The position numbers were made by a program, and so were the translations under genes. From assembly GCF_036227125.1 (NCBI RefSeq), contig NZ_CP109435.1:2046001-2110000 (forward strand): 64,000 nucleotides of DNA, read 5' to 3'. Each line of letters begins with the position of its first letter. The first letter of the stretch is position 1. Source of the stretch: Streptomyces sp. NBC_01485 (GTDB lineage: Bacteria > Actinomycetota > Actinomycetes > Streptomycetales > Streptomycetaceae). This document shows, in pieces, positions 39,773 through 48,703 of the stretch. The notes under the pieces are model-generated. The model saw nothing but the letters and a program-made list of their open reading frames with translations, did no database searches and was not told the origin of the DNA.

Positions 39773-41369
39773 AGGCCAGCGCGACGAGATCGGCGTAGTC
39801 GGAGCCCCACAGGTCCTCGACGCCGTCGGGCAGCAGGATGATCCGCTCGGGCTGGAGCGCCTCCACCGCGCCCTCGTCGTGGGTGACGAGGACGACCGCG
39901 CCCTTGTAGGTACGCAGCGCGCCGAGGATCTCCTCACGGCTGGCGGGGTCGAGGTTGTTGGTGGGCTCGTCGAGGAGGAGGACGTTCGCCGAGGAGACGA
40001 CCAGGGTGGCGAGGGCGAGCCGGGTCTTCTCGCCGCCGGACAGGACGCCGGCCGGCTTGTCGACGTCGTCCCCGGAGAACAGGAACGAGCCGAGCGTCTT
40101 GCGGACCTCCACGAGATCGAGGTCGGGGGCGGCGGAGCGCATGTTCTCCAGGACCGTGCGCTCCGGGTCGAGGGTCTCGTGCTCCTGGGCGTAGTAGCCG
40201 AGCTTGAGGCCGTGGCCCTCGATGACCTCACCGGTGTCGGGCTTCTCGGCGCCGCCGAGCAGGCGCAGGAGAGTCGTCTTGCCCGCGCCGTTCAGACCGA
40301 GGATGACGACGCGGGAGCCCTTGTCGATGGCCAGGTCGACGTCGGTGAAGATCTCCAGGGAGCCGTACGACTTCGACAGGCCCTCCGCCATGAGCGGGGT
40401 CTTGCCGCAGGGCGAGGGCTCGGGGAAGCGCAGCTTGGCGACCTTGTCGGAGACCCGGACCGCCTCGAGTCCGGCGAGCAGCCGGTCGGCGCGCTTGGCC
40501 ATGTTCTGCGCGGCGACCGTCTTGGTGGCCTTGGCGCGCATCTTGTCGGCCTGCGAGTGGAGTGCGGCGGCCTTCTTCTCGGCGTTCTGCCGCTCGCGCT
40601 TGCGGCGCTTCTCGTCGGCCTCGCGCTGCTGCTGGTAGAGCCTCCAGCCCATGTTGTAGACGTCGATCTGGGAGCGGTTGGCGTCCAGGTAGAAGACCTT
40701 GTTGACGACCGTCTCGACCAGGTCGACGTCGTGGCTGATGACGATGAAGCCGCCGCGGTAGGTCTTGAGGTAGTCGCGCAGCCAGACGATCGAGTCGGCG
40801 TCGAGGTGGTTCGTCGGCTCGTCGAGGAGCAGGGTGTCCGCGTCGGAGAACAGGATGCGGGCCAGTTCGACGCGGCGGCGCTGACCGCCGGAGAGCGTGT
40901 GCAGGGGCTGGCCGAGCACGCGGTCGGGCAGGTTGAGCGCGGCGGCGATGGTCGAGGCCTCGGCCTCGGCGGAGTAGCCGCCCTTGGTGAGGAACTCCGT
41001 CTCCTGGCGCTCGTACTGGCGCATCGCCTTGTCGCGGGTGGCGCCGCTGCCGTTGGCGATCCGCTGTTCGTTCTCGCGCATCTTGCGGATCAGGACGTCG
41101 AGGCCGCGCGCGGAGAGGATGCGGTCGCGGGCGAGGACGTCCAGGTCGCCGGTGCGGGGGTCCTGCGGGAGGTAGCCGACCTCGCCGGAGCGGGTGACCT
41201 GGCCGCCGGCGGGAATGCCCTCGCCGGCCAGGACCTTGGTCAGCGTGGTCTTGCCGGCGCCGTTGCGCCCGACCAGGCCGATGCGGTCGCCCTTGGCTAC
41301 ACGGAAGGAGGCGTTCTCGATGAGGATGCGGGCACCGGCGCGCAGCTCGATGCCGGAGGCGGAGATCAC
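39771..41369 (-). CDS. ABC-F family ATPase
   Basis: A 532-residue protein with two ABC domains and no membrane segments. Walker A motifs GRNGAGKTTL (residue 35) and GLNGAGKTTL; signatures LSGGQRRRVELARIL and LSGGEKTRLALATLV, each followed by LLLDEPTN. The inter-domain linker (about 235-310) is long, charged and Lys/Arg/Ala-rich as in ABC-F proteins that enter the ribosomal E site. It could be translation-related or antibiotic protection; the sequence does not decide. GTG start at 41369. A hairpin and GATC-rich region follow the gene. Confidence 0.92.
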   Translation of the reverse strand: MISASGIELRAGARILIENASFRVAKGDRIGLVGRNGAGKTTLTKVLAGEGIPAGGQVTRSGEVGYLPQDPRTGDLDVLARDRILSARGLDVLIRKMRENEQRIANGSGATRDKAMRQYERQETEFLTKGGYSAEAEASTIAAALNLPDRVLGQPLHTLSGGQRRRVELARILFSDADTLLLDEPTNHLDADSIVWLRDYLKTYRGGFIVISHDVDLVETVVNKVFYLDANRSQIDVYNMGWRLYQQQREADEKRRKRERQNAEKKAAALHSQADKMRAKATKTVAAQNMAKRADRLLAGLEAVRVSDKVAKLRFPEPSPCGKTPLMAEGLSKSYGSLEIFTDVDLAIDKGSRVVILGLNGAGKTTLLRLLGGAEKPDTGEVIEGHGLKLGYYAQEHETLDPERTVLENMRSAAPDLDLVEVRKTLGSFLFSGDDVDKPAGVLSGGEKTRLALATLVVSSANVLLLDEPTNNLDPASREEILGALRTYKGAVVLVTHDEGAVEALQPERIILLPDGVEDLWGSDYADLVALA

Positions 41370-41647
41370 GGACAGACTCCAGGCGGGGTCGTTGGCGGGA
41401 TGGGCGGCTGAGGACGTTCCCGCCGTCTAATGCGCGAGGAGAAGGGCCATGAGGCCCAGTCTAACGGGACCGTGCAAGCACTTCTTCTACGTTCGGGTGT
41501 TCGATCTACGCGCGCGGGTGTGCGATTCGTCGCCCCGGGACGTCCCGCGACAGCCAGGGGCCGTTGTCAGTGGTCGCTGCGAGACTGGAACGGCGGATGA
41601 CAAGTGCGGATGACAGGTTCGGCAGTGGTCACGAGGGAGTGGTCGGC

Positions 41648-42061
41648 ATGGCAGGCATGAACGGCGGGCGTCCGAGCATCTATCCGACGGTGTTGTACAC
41701 CGACGCGAAGGCGGCGATCCGCCAGCTCACGGAGGCCCTGGGGTTCACGGAACTGTCCGTGTACGAGGGCGAGGACGGCTCGGTGATGCACGCCGAGCTG
41801 GTACAGGGCAACGGCGCGGTCATGCTCGGCTCGAAGGGCCGCGGCGGTGTCTTCGACACGGCGATGAAGGGCGCGGGCCCGGCCGGGGTGTACGTCGTCG
41901 TGGACGACGTCGACGCACACCACCGGCGGGCCGTGGAGCACGGCGCGGAGATCCTGATGCCCCCGACGGACCAGGACTACGGCTCCCGGGACTACATGGC
42001 CCGCGACATCGAGGGCAACCTGTGGAGCTTCGGCACGTACGCGCCCGAGATACAGGGCTGA
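41648..42061 (+). CDS. VOC-family (glyoxalase/bleomycin-resistance fold) protein
   Basis: A 137-residue protein with the paired beta-alpha-beta-beta-beta pattern of the VOC fold. The segment SIYPTVLYTDAKAAIRQLTEALGF starts module 1; VYVVVDDVDAHHRRAVEHGAEI and DYMARDIEGNLWSFGTY form module 2 with a metal-ligand Glu. No specific substrate is apparent. The ATG at 41648 is preceded by gagggag at 8 bp spacing; an earlier start at 41564 is unlikely. Confidence 0.82.
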   Translation: MAGMNGGRPSIYPTVLYTDAKAAIRQLTEALGFTELSVYEGEDGSVMHAELVQGNGAVMLGSKGRGGVFDTAMKGAGPAGVYVVVDDVDAHHRRAVEHGAEILMPPTDQDYGSRDYMARDIEGNLWSFGTYAPEIQG

Positions 42062-42097
42062 CGGCCGGGCGGCATCAGGGGCCGGGCGGCCGGGGGC

Positions 42098-43534
42098 TCA
42101 GCTGCCCCCGGTGTGCACCTGGAAGGCGGCCCGGCGGACGGCCTTGGCCAGCGCCGGGTCGGGATGCGCGGCGGCGAGCGCCACCAGCACCTGCACGGTG
42201 CGCGGGTGTCCGACGGCGCGCACCTCGGTCAGCAGGGCGGGCACGGTCGGCTGCAGCGCGGACTCCAGGTGGCGTACGAGCATCGGCGCCTCCCCGTGGT
42301 CGGCGACGGCCGCGGCGGTGTCGACCCACAGCCAGGTGGCCTCCTCCCGGGTGAGCACCTCGTGGGCGTCCTCCGGGTCGATGCCGTCGTGCTCGGCGAG
42401 CCACAGCAGCGCGTACGGCCGCAGCGCCGGCTCGTCGACGACCGCGCGGACGTCGGGCTCGGCGGGGGCGCCGACGACGCGCAGCGCCTCGAAGGCGAGG
42501 CCGCGCAGCAGGGCGTCGTCGCCGCGGGCGGCGAGCAGCAGTTCGGTGACGGCGCTGCCGACGGTCCGGGCGGCGAGCCAGGCGCGGTACTCGGCGCGGG
42601 CCGCGTTCGGGCGGAGCTGGGCGCAGCCGCGGAGCATGCCCTCGGCCGACTGCTCGATGTTCCCGGCGGGGCTCTGCGCGGCGACGCAGATCTGCTCCAG
42701 CTTGACCCACACCGCCCAGTTGCCCAGCGGGGTGAGCGTCGCCTGTCCGGCGCCGCAGGTGAGGGCGCCGACGGCGGCGAGGGCGTGCAGGGCCCAGTCG
42801 AGGAGGGGGGCGAGTTCGGCGTCCTGGGCGGGCTCCGCCGGGTCGGCGTCCACGGGGAGGACCGGGGCCACGGGGGCCGTGGGTTCGGCGCCGGCGTTGT
42901 AGGGGACCTCGCAGCGCTCGGTGCGCAGTTCGGTGACGCGCTGGCGCAGCAGGTCCAGGAGCTGTTCCACGGGGACGGGCCCGGCGGAGAGCTGGAGGAA
43001 GGAGAGCACCTGGGGCATGGCCGAGACGACCTCGGCGACGGCGGCGTGCTCCTGGTCCCCGGGTTCCGGGGAGGCGAGCGACCAGGCGTCGAACAGGGCG
43101 ACCCAGCCGCGCAGGACGGCGCTGTCGTCGCGGTCCCAGGCGCGCAGCCGCCAGCCGGGGCGGGCGCTGCCGCCGTGCACCTCGACGAGGCCGGCCAGGC
43201 GGGCGGTGTCCCAGTCGGCGCGGATCCGGTCGATGGTCAGGCCCAGATCACTGGCCGCCCGTTCGGCGGTCGTGTCGGAGAGGGTGGCCTTGCCGTCGGT
43301 GGTCGCGGCGTCTTTGCCGGGGCCGAGGGCGTTGTCGGCCCAGCGGGCGACACGCGCCGCCGCGGCCAGTCCGGAGCGCGCCATTCTGGCCAGCTCCGCG
43401 GGGGCCGGGGTGCCCTCCGGCGGGCGGGGTGCGGGGCGGCGCGGGCGCCGCTCGTTCACAGCTGAGGGTGCGGCGGCCAGGGGTCGCGGGCGGACGAGTC
43501 GAAGCCTGGAGTCGCGCGGGATACGGGACGTCAC
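42098..43534 (-). CDS. conserved hypothetical protein, mostly helical
   Basis: A 478-residue soluble protein not recognised. It contains a winged-helix-like N-terminal segment (TTAERAASDLGLTIDRIRADWDTARLAGLVEV), long alpha-helical HEAT-like repeats in the second half (HPRTVQVLVALAAAHPDPALAKAVRRAAF) and a strongly conserved-looking DNALGPG start region. The overall pattern suits a repeat scaffold. I start it at GTG 43534 (VTSRIPRDSRLRL) with a ggaag site upstream; the frame is open to GTG 43582 with no ribosome site. Confidence 0.75.
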   Translation of the reverse strand: MTSRIPRDSRLRLVRPRPLAAAPSAVNERRPRRPAPRPPEGTPAPAELARMARSGLAAAARVARWADNALGPGKDAATTDGKATLSDTTAERAASDLGLTIDRIRADWDTARLAGLVEVHGGSARPGWRLRAWDRDDSAVLRGWVALFDAWSLASPEPGDQEHAAVAEVVSAMPQVLSFLQLSAGPVPVEQLLDLLRQRVTELRTERCEVPYNAGAEPTAPVAPVLPVDADPAEPAQDAELAPLLDWALHALAAVGALTCGAGQATLTPLGNWAVWVKLEQICVAAQSPAGNIEQSAEGMLRGCAQLRPNAARAEYRAWLAARTVGSAVTELLLAARGDDALLRGLAFEALRVVGAPAEPDVRAVVDEPALRPYALLWLAEHDGIDPEDAHEVLTREEATWLWVDTAAAVADHGEAPMLVRHLESALQPTVPALLTEVRAVGHPRTVQVLVALAAAHPDPALAKAVRRAAFQVHTGGS

Positions 43535-43764
43535 GGGTGCAGTCTTCCGGTTGACGGTCCGAAAACCCAAACGGAATGTCACGGCGGGCTACGGGACTGG
43601 CCAACGCACGGGGTGCGGAGAGGGGCGAGGAGACGTGTTCAGGCCAGTGGCACGGGCTTAAACGGAATGGTCGGGACCGCTCCGGGCGCCCTGTACCCCG
43701 GCTCACCTGAGCAGGCCGGATCGGCGGGTCGGATCAGCGGTTCACGGGCAGTTGGGGCCGGGGG

Positions 43765-44901
43765 TCACATCAGGGGGGTGAGGAAGCGGCGCAGGGCTTC
43801 CTCGTAGGCCGCGGGGTCGGCGTTCCACATGGCGCCGTGCTGGGCGTGCGGGACGGTGTGGAGGGCGACCAGTTCGGGGCGGCGGTCGGCGAGGCGGCGG
43901 GAGACCTTCCAGGGGGCGACGGTGTCGTCGGGGCCGTGGAGGATCAGGGTGGGGACCGTCAGCCGGGCCGGGTCGGCGGCCGTGTCGCCGTCGTCGCCGG
44001 GGCCGCCGTGCAGGCCGGTGCGGCCCTCGGCGGCGCGGACGGCGAGCGGCAGCAGCGCGCCGGGGGTGTGCCGGGCGGCGGCGAGGGCGCGCAGGGTCGT
44101 CCGCCAGTCGAGGACCGGGGAGTCCAGCACGAGCCCCGCGACGAGGTCGCGCGGACCGGAGTCGGCGGCGGCGCGCAGGGCCATGGTGGCGCCGGTGGAC
44201 CAGCCGAGCAGGACGAGGCGTTCGGCGCCGTAGCGCACGGCGTACCGCATCGCCGCGTCCAGGTCGCGCCACTCGGTCGTGCCGAGATGGTTCAGGCCGT
44301 CCGGGGAGCGGGGTGCGCCCAGGTCGCCGCGGTAGGCGAGGGCGAGCACGGGGAAGCGGCGGCGGTGCAGGAAGCCCATGAGGTTCAGGGCGTGTTCGCG
44401 GGTGGTGCCCAGGCCGTGCACGGCGATCACCCACGTGCGGCGGTCGCCGGGGACGAACCAGGCGGGCAGGGTGCCCAGTTCGCCGGGGATGTCGATGTCG
44501 GCGTGGTCCAGGCCGAGGGCGCTGCCGGGGTTGCCGACGTACAGGTTCGGCGTGAGCCAGACCGCGTCGCCGGGGTTCAACGTGCCGTGGGTGACCCGTT
44601 CCAGGCGGCGTACGACGGTGTCGGCGGAGCGCGGGGCGGTGGACAGGACGGCGCCGACGACCGCGTGGGAGCCGTTCCCGGAGAGGCCGTGGGTGCCGGG
44701 GCGCAGGGCGGCCAGGTCACGGGTGAGGGTGATCCGGCCGGCGGCCGTGCCGTGCACGGTGAGCCGGGGTTCGGTGGGCAGCGGCCGGCCGGGCGGCGCC
44801 TTCAGCGCGGCGTCGCTGGCGAACCGGCCGGCGGCGACACCGGCTGCGCCGGCGGCCAGGACTGCGGTGACGGCGGCGGCCGTCGCTTTGACAGTGCGCA
44901 C
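43765..44901 (-). CDS. alpha/beta hydrolase, membrane-anchored or secreted
   Basis: A 378-residue protein. The N-terminal hydrophobic segment (residues 8-28, AAAVTAVLAAGAAGVAAGRF) is a signal anchor or signal peptide. The hydrolase domain has VIAVHGLGTTREHAL (oxyanion region), the nucleophile elbow LGWSTGATMAL, Asp in LILHGPDDTVAPWKVS and a final His in PHAQHGAMW. The substrate is unknown. The domain order and size recall extracytoplasmic esterase-like Streptomyces proteins. Confidence 0.85.
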   Translation of the reverse strand: MRTVKATAAAVTAVLAAGAAGVAAGRFASDAALKAPPGRPLPTEPRLTVHGTAAGRITLTRDLAALRPGTHGLSGNGSHAVVGAVLSTAPRSADTVVRRLERVTHGTLNPGDAVWLTPNLYVGNPGSALGLDHADIDIPGELGTLPAWFVPGDRRTWVIAVHGLGTTREHALNLMGFLHRRRFPVLALAYRGDLGAPRSPDGLNHLGTTEWRDLDAAMRYAVRYGAERLVLLGWSTGATMALRAAADSGPRDLVAGLVLDSPVLDWRTTLRALAAARHTPGALLPLAVRAAEGRTGLHGGPGDDGDTAADPARLTVPTLILHGPDDTVAPWKVSRRLADRRPELVALHTVPHAQHGAMWNADPAAYEEALRRFLTPLM

Positions 44902-45006
44902 CCGTCCAGTGTCCTGGCCGTCCGTCGGACCGGCCAGTGCTGCGGGCGGGCGGGTGACGTGCGACGACGCGCGGCGGCGCTCACCCGCGAGGGCAGGTGG
45001 CGGTGC

Positions 45007-45717
45007 TCACCCACCACCGGAAGAGGGGTGCTGGCCGTACCCGCGCAGCCGCTCCCCCGCCTCCGCGACCTGTTCCTCCGTCAGGAGGGCGGGGCTGCGG
45101 CCGGGGAGCGACGAGGCCGTGAGCCACAGCCGGCACATCCACTCCAGTTGGGCCGTGCGGTCGTAGGCCTGGTCGAGGGTGATGCCGTAGGTGAGGGTGC
45201 CGTGGTTCCGCAGGAGGCAGCCGGTGCGGTCGGCGAGGGCGCGCAGCACGTTCCCGGCGAGTTCCTCGGTGCCGTACGCCGCGTAGGGGGCGACCCGGAC
45301 GGGGCCGCCGAGCGCGCCCGCCATGTAGTGGACGCGGGGCAGTTCGTCGACGAGGGTCGAGACGGCCGTGGCGTGCACGGCGTGGGTGTGGACGACCGCG
45401 CCGGCGTCGGTGCCGCGGTAGACGGCGAGGTGCATGGGCAGTTCGCTGGTCGGGACCAGGGTGCCGAGCACCTGACGGCCGGTGAGGTCGACGCCGGTGA
45501 CGTCGGCGGGGGTGAGCCGGTCGTAGGGCACGCCCGACGGTGTGACCAGCACGGTGTCGCCGACGCGCACGGAGACGTTGCCGGAGGTGCCGACGACCAG
45601 CCCGTCGGTCACGGTGCGGCGGGCGGTCGCCACGAGTGCCTCCCAGGCCCGGCGCACGTCCTCGGGACCCGTACGCCTCCCCCGCTGATTCCGCCGCTCG
45701 TTCCGCTGCTCAGCCAT
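45007..45717 (-). CDS. class II aldolase/adducin family protein (FucA-like)
   Basis: A 236-residue zinc aldolase-like enzyme. Phosphate-binding GTSGNVSVRVGD (near residue 43) and TPSGVPYDRLTPADV; zinc ligands Glu in TSELPMHLAVYRG, His-x-His in VVHTHAVHATA, and a third His in LRNHGTLTYG. Typical for L-fuculose-phosphate aldolase or methylthioribulose-phosphate dehydratase relatives; the substrate is not decided. The ATG at 45717 gives a charged N-terminus. Divergent from the phosphate transporter gene. Confidence 0.88.
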   Translation of the reverse strand: MAEQRNERRNQRGRRTGPEDVRRAWEALVATARRTVTDGLVVGTSGNVSVRVGDTVLVTPSGVPYDRLTPADVTGVDLTGRQVLGTLVPTSELPMHLAVYRGTDAGAVVHTHAVHATAVSTLVDELPRVHYMAGALGGPVRVAPYAAYGTEELAGNVLRALADRTGCLLRNHGTLTYGITLDQAYDRTAQLEWMCRLWLTASSLPGRSPALLTEEQVAEAGERLRGYGQHPSSGGG

Positions 45718-45785
45718 GTCACGATCCTGCCAGGACGCCCGGGGGACGGCACGGGCCGGATACGGACACTCCTACGCCCACCCCA

Positions 45786-45807
45786 GTTCATCTTCCGTTC
45801 ACTCAGA
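45786..45807 (+). promoter_or_regulatory. candidate PHO box upstream of pit
   Basis: Two adjacent 11-bp direct-repeat units, gttcatcttcc (45786-45796) and gttcactcaga (45797-45807), fit the PhoP-binding GTTCACC-like consensus. They lie 48-69 bp before the start codon, a promoter-proximal position. Confidence 0.6.
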
Positions 45808-45854
45808 TTGCCTACGGTCAACCGGCCAATGACCTCGAACGATTGCCTGGGTAA

Positions 45855-47111
45855 ATGGAAAACTTCTCGCTGATCCTCGCGATTGTGGTCGTCACCGCAC
45901 TCGCGTTCGATTTCACGAACGGTTTTCATGACACCGCGAACGCGATGGCCACCACCATCTCGACCGGTGCTCTCAAGCCCAAGGTCGCGGTGGCCATGTC
46001 CGCCGTGCTGAACCTTGTGGGCGCTTTCCTCTCCGTGGAGGTCGCCAACACGATCTCCAAGGGTCTCGTCGACGAGACCGGCATCCGTCCCGAGGTCATC
46101 TTCGCGGCGTTGGTCGGCGCGATCCTCTGGAACCTGCTGACCTGGCTGGTGGGCCTGCCCTCCAGTTCCTCCCACGCCCTCATGGGCGGCCTGATCGGCG
46201 CCACCATCGCCTCGGCCGGCGCCGGCGCGGTGCACGGCGACGCGCTGGTCACCAAGGTGCTGATCCCGGCGATCGCGGCGCCGATCGTCGCCGGCGTCGC
46301 GGCTCTGCTCGCGACCCGCCTGTCCTACAGCCTCGGCAGGAAGGCCGACGGCAAGGCCGCGGCGAAGGGCTACCGCGCGGGCCAGATCGCCTCGGCCGGC
46401 CTGGTCTCCCTCGCGCACGGCACCAACGACGCGCAGAAGACGATGGGCATCATCACCCTCGCCCTGGTCGCCGGCGGCGCCGTGGCCCCCGACTCCGACC
46501 CGCCCACCTGGGTCATCCTCTCCGCCGGTCTCGCGATCGCGCTCGGCACCTACCTCGGCGGCTGGCGCATCATCCGCACCATGGGCAAGGGCCTGACCGA
46601 CCTTCAGCCGCAGCAGGGCTTCGCCGCCCAGACCAGCGCGGCCACGGTCATCCTGGCCTCCTCCCACCTCGGCTTCTCCCTCTCCACCACGCACTCGGTC
46701 TCCGGTGCGGTGATGGGCGCGGGCCTGGGCCGCAAGGGCGGGGTGGTCCGCTGGTCGACGGCGACCCGCATGTTCGTCGCGTGGGGTCTGACGCTCCCGG
46801 CGGCGGCCCTGGTGGGCGCGCTGGCCGAGTCGGTCACCGACCTCGGCGACTGGGGTACGGCGGTCGTGGCCGTGTTCCTGGTGGCCTCCAGCGCGGCGAT
46901 CTGGAAGATCTCGCGGCGCGAGGTCGTCGACGCGTCGAACGTCAACGAGACCGATGAGCCCGATGCGACCGGTACGACCGAGGAGTCGCCGGGCGTGATC
47001 ACCGCGGCGATCGCAGCGGTGACCCCGCCTCCGGCGGGCCCGGTCACCGACGGCCTGACGGCCACCATCCCGTCCCCGGCCGCCACGTCCACCGAGCCCA
47101 CGGCCGTCTGA
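45855..47111 (+). CDS. pitH2: low-affinity inorganic phosphate transporter Pit
   Basis: A 418-residue PiT-family permease with about 10 helices. It carries the duplicated PiT signature: ALAFDFTNGFHDTANAMATTISTGAL (N-terminal half, split by helices) and LAHGTNDAQKTMGII (C-terminal half). A cytoplasmic C-terminal tail (residues 360-418) is Pro/Thr/Glu-rich. It corresponds in context to pitH2 of S. coelicolor. A candidate PHO box upstream suggests PhoP control. A 73-residue membrane protein follows 50 bp downstream. Confidence 0.93.
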   Translation: MENFSLILAIVVVTALAFDFTNGFHDTANAMATTISTGALKPKVAVAMSAVLNLVGAFLSVEVANTISKGLVDETGIRPEVIFAALVGAILWNLLTWLVGLPSSSSHALMGGLIGATIASAGAGAVHGDALVTKVLIPAIAAPIVAGVAALLATRLSYSLGRKADGKAAAKGYRAGQIASAGLVSLAHGTNDAQKTMGIITLALVAGGAVAPDSDPPTWVILSAGLAIALGTYLGGWRIIRTMGKGLTDLQPQQGFAAQTSAATVILASSHLGFSLSTTHSVSGAVMGAGLGRKGGVVRWSTATRMFVAWGLTLPAAALVGALAESVTDLGDWGTAVVAVFLVASSAAIWKISRREVVDASNVNETDEPDATGTTEESPGVITAAIAAVTPPPAGPVTDGLTATIPSPAATSTEPTAV

Positions 47112-47161
47112 GCCCGCGCGCTCAGCACGAAGCGCACCCGGTACGAAGGAAGAGAAACAGC

Positions 47162-47383
47162 ATGAAGATCGACTGGGCGGCCCTGGGCTCCGTCTTCGGC
47201 GTCAGTCTCGTGGTCACCGTGGGCCTCGTGGCCCTGTTCACCCTCGGCATCATGGGCCTGTCCCGCCAGGAGCGGGTCACGGCCGAGGGCGGCTCGGCCG
47301 CCCTCGCGGTGACGGGCGCCTACGCGTGCTTCGCGGCCTGCGCGGCGGCGGTGGCCTACGGGATCTCACTGATCGTCGTCTGA
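47162..47383 (+). CDS. small two-helix membrane protein linked to pit
   Basis: A 73-residue protein with two transmembrane helices (GSVFGVSLVVTVGLVALFTLG and ALAVTGAYACFAACAAAVAYG with a Cys pair) joined by a charged loop. It follows pit at 50 bp with a gaagg site and no terminator between, so co-transcription is likely. I have no function for it; conservation next to pit would point to an accessory role. Confidence 0.78.
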   Translation: MKIDWAALGSVFGVSLVVTVGLVALFTLGIMGLSRQERVTAEGGSAALAVTGAYACFAACAAAVAYGISLIVV

Positions 47384-47402
47384 CGCGCCACCTGAACACC
47401 CC

Positions 47403-47436
47403 CGGGGTGCGGGACGGATCACCGTCGCGCACCCCG
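47403..47436 (+). terminator. hairpin after the pit-linked membrane protein
   Basis: Arms cggggtgcg (47403-47411) and cgcaccccg (47428-47436) are perfectly complementary, followed by ttctcgtgg. It isolates the pit pair from the cobalamin operon. Confidence 0.75.
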
Positions 47437-47518
47437 TTCTCGTGGTTCCCGTGACCGCGGCAACCGCCTCTGTGTGGGGTTCTGCACACTCCAGCCTCGC
47501 AGGTCAACGGCAAGTTGA

Positions 47519-47660
47519 CGGGTCTTCCGGGCCCGTGGTGGACTGCCCGAGCCATATACGGCGGCAGGAGAGGAAGCCGGTGCGAATCCGGCGCGGTCCC
47601 GCCACTGTCACCGGGGAGTGAACCCCGGGAGCCAGGAACTCTCGCCGCCGGTCTCGTCGA
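47519..47660 (+). promoter_or_regulatory. cobalamin (B12) riboswitch
   Basis: Conserved core ggtgcgaatccggcgcgg (from 47579), then tcccgccactgt and the B12 box gagccaggaact (47629-47640), with flanking arms able to form the multi-stem element. It lies in the leader of cbiB, ending about 100 bp before its start codon. Adenosylcobalamin binding is expected to reduce expression of the downstream operon. Ends are approximate. Confidence 0.93.
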
Positions 47661-47761
47661 ACCAGGGCGTGGACACCCTGAGTGAGGACATATCGCCATG
47701 CTCGGCTGCCGATCGAGGTTCAGTACCAGCGCACCCTCCGACTCAGCGACCGGCTGAGCCG

Positions 47762-48703
47762 ATGCGTGCCGATCGCGTCTTCGCGTACGGCGCCGCCGCC
47801 GGCCTTCTCGGCGACCACCTGCTCGGCGACCCGCGCCGCGGCCATCCGGTGGCCGCGTTCGGGCGGGCCGCGGGCGCCGTGGAGCGGGTGTTGTGGCGCG
47901 ACCATCGCGGGTGGGGGGCGCTGCACACCGGGGTGTGCGTCGGCGGCGCCGTCGCCCTCGCGGCCGGTGCCGTGCGCTGCGTACGGTCCTCCCGCACCGC
48001 CTCCGTCGCCCTCACCGCCGCCGCCACCTGGGCCGTCGTCGGCGGGACCTCGCTCGCGCGCGAGGCGCGGGCCGTCGGGCGGGCGCTGGAGGCCGGGGAC
48101 GTCGAAGGGGCCAGGGCGCGGCTGCCGCATCTGTGCGGCCGGGATCCGCAGGCGCTGGACGCCGACGGGATCGCCCGGGCCGTCGTCGAGTCAGTCGCCG
48201 AGAACACCTCGGACGCCGTGGTGGGGGCCCTGGTGTGGGGAGCCGTGGGCGGGGTGCCCGGGCTCGTCGGGTTCCGCGCCGTGAACACGCTCGACGCCAT
48301 GGTCGGGCACAAGTCGCCCAGACACCGGCGCTACGGCTGGGCCTCCGCCCGTCTCGACGACGTGGCCGGCTGGCCGGGCGCCCGCCTCACCGCCGTCCTC
48401 GCGGCCGCCGCCGGCGACGATCCGCGGGGCGCCGTGCGCGCCTGGCGCACCGACGCCGCCAAGCACCCGAGCCCGAACGCCGGTCCCGTGGAGGCCTCGT
48501 TCGCGGGCGCCCTCGGGGTGCGGCTGGGCGGGACGCTGTCCTACGGCGGGCGGGTGGAGCACCGGCCCGTGCTCAACTCCCCGGGCCGCGCCGTGGACGT
48601 ACCCGACATCGAGCGGGCCGTACGGCTCTCCCGGCGCGTCGGGCTGCTCGCCCTCGGCGTCGGGGTCGCCGGGCGGCTTCTCGCGAAGGGACGCAGGTCA
48701 TGA
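47762..48703 (+). CDS. cbiB: adenosylcobinamide-phosphate synthase CbiB/CobD
   Basis: Attaches aminopropanol (phosphate) to adenosylcobyric acid. A 313-residue membrane protein. Signatures: [66 protein letters not shown] (split by a helix) and [18 protein letters not shown]. The start ATG 47762 follows the riboswitch; the frame is open upstream but overlaps it. The last codon overlaps the cobQ start (ATGA). Confidence 0.93.
   Translation: MRADRVFAYGAAAGLLGDHLLGDPRRGHPVAAFGRAAGAVERVLWRDHRGWGALHTGVCVGGAVALAAGAVRCVRSSRTASVALTAAATWAVVGGTSLAREARAVGRALEAGDVEGARARLPHLCGRDPQALDADGIARAVVESVAENTSDAVVGALVWGAVGGVPGLVGFRAVNTLDAMVGHKSPRHRRYGWASARLDDVAGWPGARLTAVLAAAAGDDPRGAVRAWRTDAAKHPSPNAGPVEASFAGALGVRLGGTLSYGGRVEHRPVLNSPGRAVDVPDIERAVRLSRRVGLLALGVGVAGRLLAKGRRS

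Noticed and set aside
47618..47761. N-terminal extension of CbiB through the riboswitch
   Set aside because: The open frame covers the riboswitch B12 box; the family-typical N-terminus begins at 47762.
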